38,521 nt of DNA, from positions 88,366 to 126,886 of the forward strand of contig MGLK01000017.1 of assembly GCA_001794825.1 (NCBI GenBank), given 5' to 3'. A program made the position numbers and the translations under genes. Below the pieces are notes generated by a model that was not told where the DNA came from, made no database searches, and was given only the letters and a program-made list of their open reading frames with translations. This DNA comes from Caulobacterales bacterium RIFCSPHIGHO2_01_FULL_70_19 (GTDB taxonomy: Bacteria; Pseudomonadota; Alphaproteobacteria; Caulobacterales; Caulobacteraceae). Numbering within the stretch: position 1 is the stretch's first letter; every line of letters starts with the position of its first letter. Positions 34,408 through 38,521 of the stretch are shown in pieces.

Positions 34408-35784
34408 ATGCGCAAGCTGCTGATGATCGGCGCCGCCGCCGCCGCCGCCACCGTGGTCGGGCTCGGGGCCGCCGCCTCCGCGGGGCAGACCCCCCGCAAC
34501 GAGGCGTTCCGGATGATCGGCCTGTTCGGCGACGTCCTCGGCATCGTCGAGCAGGCGTACGTCGTGCCGGTCGACGACAAGAAGCTGATCGAGGCGGCGC
34601 TGCAGGGCATGATGGGCGCGCTCGACCCCCACTCCAACTACCTGCCGCCCCGCGACTACGGCGAGCTGCGCGAGCGCACCGAGGGCCAGTATTCGGGCGT
34701 CGGTCTGACCATCACCTCGGAAGGCGGGCTGGTGAAGATCATCTCGCCCATGGACGGCGGCCCGGCCGCCCGGGCCGGGGTCCAGGCGGGCGACGTCATC
34801 TCGGCGATCGACGGCCAGAGCGCGTCGGGTCTGACCGTCAGCCAGGTCTCGGAGAAGCTGCGCGGCGCGATCGGCACCTCCGTCACCGTCACCTTCCTGC
34901 GCGACGGCGAGGAGCCGCGCGAGGTCGTGCTGACGCGCGAGGTGATCAAGATCGAGTCGGTCTCGGGACGGGTGGAAGGCGAGTTCGGCTACCTGCGCGT
35001 CTCGACCTTCAACGAGAACACCGGCCGGGAGCTGGGCGAGACCATCGCCCGGCTCAAGCAGGAGAACCCCGCCATCAAGGGCTGGGTGCTGGATCTGCGC
35101 AACAACGGCGGCGGGTTGCTGGACGCGGCCATCGCCGTGTCGGACGCCTTCCTCGAGCGGGGCGAGGTCGTCAGCCAGCGAGGCCGCAAGCCCGAGCAGA
35201 TCATGCGCTATTCGGCACGGCCGGGCGATCTCACCGACGGCGCGCCGGTCGTGGTGCTGATCAACTACGGCTCGGCCTCGGCCTCCGAGATCGTCGCGGG
35301 CGCGCTGAAGGACCACCAGCGGGCCACCATCGTCGGCCTGACCAGCTTCGGGAAGGGCTCGGTCCAGACCGTCATCCCGCTGCGCGGCGGCGCCGACGGG
35401 GCCCTGTCGATCACCACGGCGCGGTACTACACGCCCTCGGGCCGCTCCATCCAGAAGATCGGCATCGAGCCTGACCTCGAGGTGGCGCGCTCGGCGGCCG
35501 AGGCGCGCATCGTCTCCCGCTCCAGCTTCATCTATTCCGAGGCCGCCTACGCCACCGCCCTGGACTCCTCGATCGGAGAGGAGCGCAAGGGCGCCCACAC
35601 CCCTTACGAGGCGCCGGGCGAGGGCTACGAGGCGAGCAAGGACTACCAGCTCGAGCGCGCGCTCGACGTGCTCCGCGCCGGCGGGAACCTGACGCAGCTG
35701 GCGGCCGCGCCGGAGGGGATCGTGGTCACGCCGCCCGGCACGGCCATGGCGGCGGCGGAGCCTGAAGGCGACGAAGCGCCCTAG
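34408..35784 (+). CDS. ctpA: Carboxy-terminal processing protease (S41), CtpA
   Basis: Periplasmic S41 protease of 458 residues that trims C-termini of envelope proteins. It has a signal peptide (MRKLLMIGAAAAAATVVGLGAAASA) and an N-terminal helical part with ALDPHSNYLPPRDY. The PDZ domain spans about 95-180 (SGVGLTITSEGGLVKI, GGPAARAGVQAGDVI). The catalytic core has LDLRNNGGGLLDAA, Ser289 in NYGSASASEI and Lys316 in TSFGKGSVQ. The C-terminus carries about 80 extra residues of low conservation. ATG 34408 is preferred over ATG 34366 because it starts a clean signal peptide after a purine-rich AGAAGAAG. It lies in the envC-ctpA-deacetylase order. Confidence 0.97.
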   Translation: MRKLLMIGAAAAAATVVGLGAAASAGQTPRNEAFRMIGLFGDVLGIVEQAYVVPVDDKKLIEAALQGMMGALDPHSNYLPPRDYGELRERTEGQYSGVGLTITSEGGLVKIISPMDGGPAARAGVQAGDVISAIDGQSASGLTVSQVSEKLRGAIGTSVTVTFLRDGEEPREVVLTREVIKIESVSGRVEGEFGYLRVSTFNENTGRELGETIARLKQENPAIKGWVLDLRNNGGGLLDAAIAVSDAFLERGEVVSQRGRKPEQIMRYSARPGDLTDGAPVVVLINYGSASASEIVAGALKDHQRATIVGLTSFGKGSVQTVIPLRGGADGALSITTARYYTPSGRSIQKIGIEPDLEVARSAAEARIVSRSSFIYSEAAYATALDSSIGEERKGAHTPYEAPGEGYEASKDYQLERALDVLRAGGNLTQLAAAPEGIVVTPPGTAMAAAEPEGDEAP

Positions 35785-35788
35785 GGAG

Positions 35789-35890
35789 AGGAGTTAGGGC
35801 GTAGGGCTTAGGAACCAGGGGGCGGCAGCCTCACCAAGCCCCGGGCTCCTGAGCCTAAGCCCTAAGCCCTAAGCCCCAAGCCCTAACTCC
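35789..35890. repeat. Intergenic inverted-repeat element A made of TTAGGGC-type 7-mers
   Basis: The left arm (35789-35813) contains GAGTTAGGGC, GTAGGGCTTAGG. The right arm (35853-35890) is four to five tandem copies of CCTAAGC/CCCTAAG variants ending in CCCTAACTCC. The arms are imperfect inverted copies of each other around a GC-rich centre with its own small hairpin. It begins just after the ctpA stop. Element B is built on the same plan. Confidence 0.8.
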
Positions 35891-35897
35891 CGCATGG

Positions 35898-35918
35898 CTA
35901 ACGCCCCGTTAGGCTTTC
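35898..35918 (+). terminator. Possible weak terminator after ctpA
   Basis: CTAACG-CCC-CGTTAG (35898-35912) is a perfect 6-bp inverted repeat followed by GCTTTC and TT. The T-run is interrupted and the stem is short, so this could equally be an operator. TTAACC just after it (35919-35924) equals a CtrA half-site, but the partner half is at the wrong spacing. Confidence 0.35.
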
Positions 35919-35993
35919 TTAACCGGGGTGCGGCAAGGTGAGCGTCGAAGGGGTCCGCCCGCGCGGCCCCGCCTTCGAGCGTCCACACGGTCC

Positions 35994-37184
35994 ATGTTCG
36001 CAAAGCGCCAGTCCGTTCTCGCCGCCACCGCCGGAACGCCGCCGGCCCGGGTCGCCCTGCGCGACCGGCTGGCCCCGGCCGGCCGATTCCTGAAGAAGCC
36101 CCCCGTCGCCGTCGCCGGGGCGGGCCTGTTGTTGCTCGCCGCCGCCGCGCTGTTCGTCACCGTCCTCGGCGATCCGCGCGCCGGAGCGCCCTCGGCCCGC
36201 GTCGCCCTGGAACGCCAGCCGCCGGCGCCGGCGCCGACCCCCACGGGCCTCGAGGCCTTCTCGATGGACGCCGGCGGCCTCTACGCCGACCTCACCGGCG
36301 AGACCGACCCCGCCCTGCTGGGCGAGGCGGTCATCACCCTGCCGGACGGGGCCACCGTGTCCGGAAACGGCGCGCCGGTCACCGCCCCGCGCGTCGCGGC
36401 CCGGCCGCTGCCCGCCGCCCCCATCGCCGGCCTGCACCAGCCCGGGCCCGACGGTCCGCTGCCGCGCATCGCGCCCGACGGCCGGGTGCCGGCCCAGGCC
36501 TACGCCCGTCCGTTCCAGTCCAACGGCAAGCCCCGCGTGGCCCTGATCGTCGGCGGCCTTGGCCTCAATCCCGCCACCACGCGCGCCGCCATCGAACGCC
36601 TGCCGGCGGAGGTGACGCTCAGCTTCGTCCCCTACGCCGAAGGTCTGCAGGGCTGGATCGACCTCGCCCGCGCCCAGGGCCACGAGGTGATGATCGAAAT
36701 CCCGATGGAGCCGACCGGCTATCCGGCCAACGACCCCGGGCCCTACACCCTGATGGCCTCGGCCGAGCCGGCCGAGATCGAGGCCAGGCTGAACTGGCTG
36801 CTCAGCCGAGCCACCGGCTATTTCGGGGTGACCAACTATCTTGGGGATCGCTTCGTCGGCTCCGAGGCGGGCATGAGCGCCTTCACCGGCCTGCTGCGCC
36901 AGCGGGGGATCGCCTTCCTGGACGACGGCTCGATGAGCCGCAGCCGGGGCGCCTGGGCCCGCGCCAGCGCCAACCGCATCATCGACGAGCAGCAGTCGCC
37001 CGCCGCGATCGTCGGCCAGCTCAACGCGCTGGAGGCGCTGGCCAAGGCGCGCGGCCAGGCCATGGGCTCAGGCTTCAGCTATCCGGTCACGGTCGAGGCG
37101 GTCGCCCGCTGGACCGCCGGGCTCGACGCCCGCGGCCTGCAGCTCGCCCCGGCCTCGGCGATGGCGAGCCGGCCGGGAAGATAG
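35994..37184 (+). CDS. Divergent polysaccharide deacetylase family protein
   Basis: A 396-residue YibQ-type protein. It has a basic N-terminus, a membrane helix at about 38-58 (PVAVAGAGLLLLAAAALFVTVLG), a variable Pro-rich linker (about 60-180) and the divergent deacetylase domain. The domain begins PRVALIVGGLGLNPATTRAAIERLPAEVTLSFVPYAEGLQGWIDLARAQGHEVMIEIPMEP, followed by GYFGVTNYLGDRF and IAFLDDGS. The usual Asp of the first motif (IIDDxG) is replaced by VGGLG, so catalysis is doubtful. It sits after envC and ctpA as in many alphaproteobacteria, suggesting a murein role. ATG 35994 lies just before the membrane anchor; the frame is open to 35928. Inverted-repeat elements flank it on both sides. 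Confidence 0.92.
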   Translation: MFAKRQSVLAATAGTPPARVALRDRLAPAGRFLKKPPVAVAGAGLLLLAAAALFVTVLGDPRAGAPSARVALERQPPAPAPTPTGLEAFSMDAGGLYADLTGETDPALLGEAVITLPDGATVSGNGAPVTAPRVAARPLPAAPIAGLHQPGPDGPLPRIAPDGRVPAQAYARPFQSNGKPRVALIVGGLGLNPATTRAAIERLPAEVTLSFVPYAEGLQGWIDLARAQGHEVMIEIPMEPTGYPANDPGPYTLMASAEPAEIEARLNWLLSRATGYFGVTNYLGDRFVGSEAGMSAFTGLLRQRGIAFLDDGSMSRSRGAWARASANRIIDEQQSPAAIVGQLNALEALAKARGQAMGSGFSYPVTVEAVARWTAGLDARGLQLAPASAMASRPGR

Positions 37185-37289
37185 GTTCTAGGTGCCAGGG
37201 GATAGGTGCTAGGGGGAAAGACGCGTTGTGCCCGGCGTCTCACGCTCTCTTGCTCCCCAGTCCCTGGAACCTAGCACCTAGCACCTCCC
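37184..37289. repeat. Intergenic inverted-repeat element B made of TAGGTGC-type 7-mers
   Basis: Left arm 37184-37216 (GGTTCTAGGTGCCAGG, then GATAGGTGCTAGGGGG). Right arm 37255-37289, with CCCTGGAACCTAGCACC and TAGCACCTCC. The arms are imperfect inverted copies around a 38-base centre. The basic unit is a 7-mer (AGGTGCT), as in element A (AGGGCTT). It starts at the last base of the deacetylase stop and ends one base before the rppH ATG. Confidence 0.82.
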
Positions 37290-37290
37290 G

Positions 37291-37764
37291 ATGACCGACC
37301 TCCCCCACCACCGCCCCAACGTCGGCGTCGTCCTGTTCCATCCGGACGGCAGGGTCTGGTACGGGCGGCGCGCGGGGACGCCGGAGCCGCACTGCTGGCA
37401 GTTTCCGCAAGGGGGCGTCGACGAGGGCGAGGATTACGAGGCCGCCGCCCGGCGCGAGCTGGCCGAGGAGACCGGCGTCGTCTCGGTCGAGCCGCTGGCG
37501 GAGATCCAGCAGTGGATCGCCTACGACTTCCCGCCCGACTACGGCGGCACGAAGCAGGCGCGCGGGTGGAAGGGCCAGAAGCAGAAGTGGTTCGCCTTCC
37601 GCTTCACCGGCGAGGAGTCCGAGATCGACCTGGAGCAGCACGCCGAGATCGAGTTCGACGCCTGGCGCTGGGGCCGGCTGGACGAGGCGCCCGGGCTGAT
37701 CGTCCCGTTCAAGCGCGCGGCCTACGAGCAGGTGGTCTCGGCCTTCGCGCCGCTGGTGGTCTAG
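37291..37764 (+). CDS. rppH: RNA pyrophosphohydrolase RppH
   Basis: RppH removes pyrophosphate from mRNA 5' ends and so starts 5'-dependent decay; some alphaproteobacterial members also cleave dinucleoside polyphosphates. The 157-residue product has HRPNVGVVLF at the N-terminus, CWQFPQGGVDEGEDYEAAARRELAEETGV (complete Nudix box), WIAYDFPPDYGG and KWFAFRFTGEESEIDL, with the C-terminus IVPFKRAAYEQVVSAFAPLV. No ribosome-binding site is visible, because the bases before ATG 37291 are the right arm of inverted-repeat element B. The stop codon overlaps that of the opposite CPBP-like gene (shared CTAG at 37761-37764). Confidence 0.97.
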   Translation: MTDLPHHRPNVGVVLFHPDGRVWYGRRAGTPEPHCWQFPQGGVDEGEDYEAAARRELAEETGVVSVEPLAEIQQWIAYDFPPDYGGTKQARGWKGQKQKWFAFRFTGEESEIDLEQHAEIEFDAWRWGRLDEAPGLIVPFKRAAYEQVVSAFAPLVV

Positions 37765-38261
37765 GTCCTTCCCCACAGGACCCAAGCCAGGATCAGCAGC
37801 CCGTTCCAGACGCTGTGCGCCAAGGTCGTCGCGAGGATGGCGCGTCGCGCATCCCGCGTGGCCCAAACGGTCCAGAACCACAGGCCAAGCATCCCGAAAT
37901 CCAGGCCGTGGCCGATCGCATAGACGTCTGAACCATGCAGGCCCCAGCCAATGGCGGCCATGAGGGCGGTGAACAGCGCCGCCGCAGCGGGCCCCTTCAG
38001 GCGGCGGAACGCCAGATGAGGCAGGTAGAACAGCAGAAGAGTCTCCAACCACGGGACGAGCACGGCGCTGCTGACAAGCTCCCGGACGACGGTGACAAAC
38101 GCCTTGTCGGGCGGCGCTGTCGCTTCTCCCGCCCGAAACGCCGGTTCGGATCCGGGCAGGGCCAAGGCCACGCTGACCTGCACCGCAATGATGGCGACGG
38201 CGCAGACGACGCCGAGAAGGGCCGAGGAAATCCAGACGTGGCGGAGCGGCCAGCGTCTCAA
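37761..38261 (-). CDS. Degenerate CPBP-like intramembrane protein
   Basis: Integral membrane protein of about 166 residues with four to five helices (WISSALLGVVCAVAIIAVQVSVALAL; VLVPWLETLLLFYLPHLAF; AAALFTALMAAIGWGLHG; DFGMLGLWFWTVWA; TLAHSVWNGLLILAWVLW). The order E...R, GLHG, H-S-V-W-N resembles CPBP/CAAX-type proteases, but the first motif has a single Glu (ETLLLF) instead of EExxR, so activity is doubtful. The start is probably TTG 38261, which overlaps the TGA of the DUF1272 gene (TTGA). The frame is open further upstream, but that part is antiparallel noise. It converges on rppH with shared stop bases. Confidence 0.75.
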   Translation of the reverse strand: MRRWPLRHVWISSALLGVVCAVAIIAVQVSVALALPGSEPAFRAGEATAPPDKAFVTVVRELVSSAVLVPWLETLLLFYLPHLAFRRLKGPAAAALFTALMAAIGWGLHGSDVYAIGHGLDFGMLGLWFWTVWATRDARRAILATTLAHSVWNGLLILAWVLWGRT

Positions 38262-38503
38262 GCGGCGACACAGCCGGCCGGCTTCACCACCCGCTTCGTC
38301 GAAGCCGGATACCTCGCCAGCAGCCGCGCCGGCCGGATCGGCCGCGCCACCAGGTTCCCGCCGCAGTTGGGGCAGACGCCCTTGAGCGCCGCCTCCGCAC
38401 AGGCCGCGCAGAAGGTGCATTCGAAGGTGCAGATGCGGGCCTCGGGGCTGTCGAACGGCAGGTCGCGGTCGCAGCACTCGCAGTTGGGACGGAGCTCGAG
38501 CAT
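38258..38503 (-). CDS. DUF1272 zinc-ribbon-like protein
   Basis: Cysteine-rich protein of 81 residues matching DUF1272. The N-terminal MLELRPNCECCDRDLPFDSPEARICTFECTFCAACAEAAL is the diagnostic run, followed by GVCPNCGGNLVARPIRPARLL. Three cysteine clusters should bind one or two zinc ions. The family is widespread and uncharacterised. GGGGAGGAGG eight bases upstream is a strong ribosome site. The extra tail (ARYPASTKRVVKPAGCVAA) goes beyond the usual end, which may reflect read-through into the overlap with the CPBP-like gene. Confidence 0.93.
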   Translation of the reverse strand: MLELRPNCECCDRDLPFDSPEARICTFECTFCAACAEAALKGVCPNCGGNLVARPIRPARLLARYPASTKRVVKPAGCVAA

Positions 38504-38521
38504 GGTTCGCGCCTCCTCCCC

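Noticed and set aside
33196..35598. 800-codon antisense frame over the envC-like and ctpA genes
   Set aside because: Same codon-shadow behaviour as other antisense frames; no signal, domain or start context.
35853..35890. CCCTAAG tandem units as a CRISPR array or telomere-like sequence
   Set aside because: Units are 7 bases without spacers and the two arms are inverted copies; no cas gene is near.
35909..35924. CtrA binding site before the deacetylase gene
   Set aside because: TTAACC is a good half-site, but the other half (TTAG) is imperfect and separated by six, not seven, bases.

Overview
The window is high-GC DNA from an alphaproteobacterium, most probably a member of Caulobacterales close to Brevundimonas or Caulobacter. 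This is an inference. It rests on the phyR / nepR-ecfG-kinase gene order, an isolated Flp pilin, a SapC-family protein, a Zur-like regulator beside a ZnuD-like receptor, and the nadD-rsfS-rlmH-envC-ctpA-deacetylase-rppH chain. The gene set is mostly chromosomal housekeeping. I found no rRNA, tRNA, CRISPR array, transposase or phage gene, and no gene-free stretch longer than 300 bases.

Region 1 (1-9.9 kb): a ComF-family gene cut by the window edge and an NDUFAF5-like methyltransferase diverge from overlapping start codons. A leftward operon follows: lipoprotein parvulin isomerase, argJ, mutT, Flp pilin. The first two junctions overlap as GTGA. secA and a PLP enzyme run rightward from the same 240-base divergent region. 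A membrane-anchored protein of unknown role closes the region.

Region 2 (9.9-17.5 kb): mmsA; an alpha/beta hydrolase behind a Zur-type regulator; a perfect Zur-like operator inside the promoter of a ZnuD-like TonB receptor that is probably translated without a leader; a sapC gene ending in a strong UUCG-loop terminator; then a hotdog-fold protein and an NADP-dependent oxidoreductase.

Region 3 (17.5-22.05 kb) is the most interesting part, a general stress response island. phyR diverges from nepR-ecfG-phyK. Five promoters fit GGAAC-N16-CGTT exactly. They serve phyR, nepR-ecfG, a small entericidin-like lipoprotein, a single-pass membrane protein, and an unannotated small RNA of about 110 nt on the minus strand. 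The RNA has a 12-bp stem enclosing a run of seven unpaired C residues, an 8-bp hairpin and a Rho-independent terminator. It looks like a relative of the Caulobacter stress RNA GsrN. The sensor, anti-anti-sigma switch, sigma factor and several outputs, including an RNA, therefore sit within 4.5 kb.

Region 4 (22-29 kb): an MHS-type transporter with a large periplasmic insertion followed by a succinate-semialdehyde-type dehydrogenase; an ArsR-type repressor divergent from an SRPBCC/AHSA1 gene with a perfect operator filling the promoter spacer; an Lrp-type regulator divergent from alanine dehydrogenase; and an exported alpha/beta hydrolase that looks accessory.

Region 5 (29-38.5 kb): obgE, a DUF6624 protein, a small hydrophilic protein, then nadD, rsfS, rlmH, a degenerate LytM/EnvC factor, a carboxy-terminal processing protease, a divergent polysaccharide deacetylase and rppH. 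The deacetylase gene is flanked on both sides by inverted-repeat elements built from tandem 7-mers. A DUF1272 zinc protein and a degenerate CPBP-like membrane protein end the window on the minus strand.
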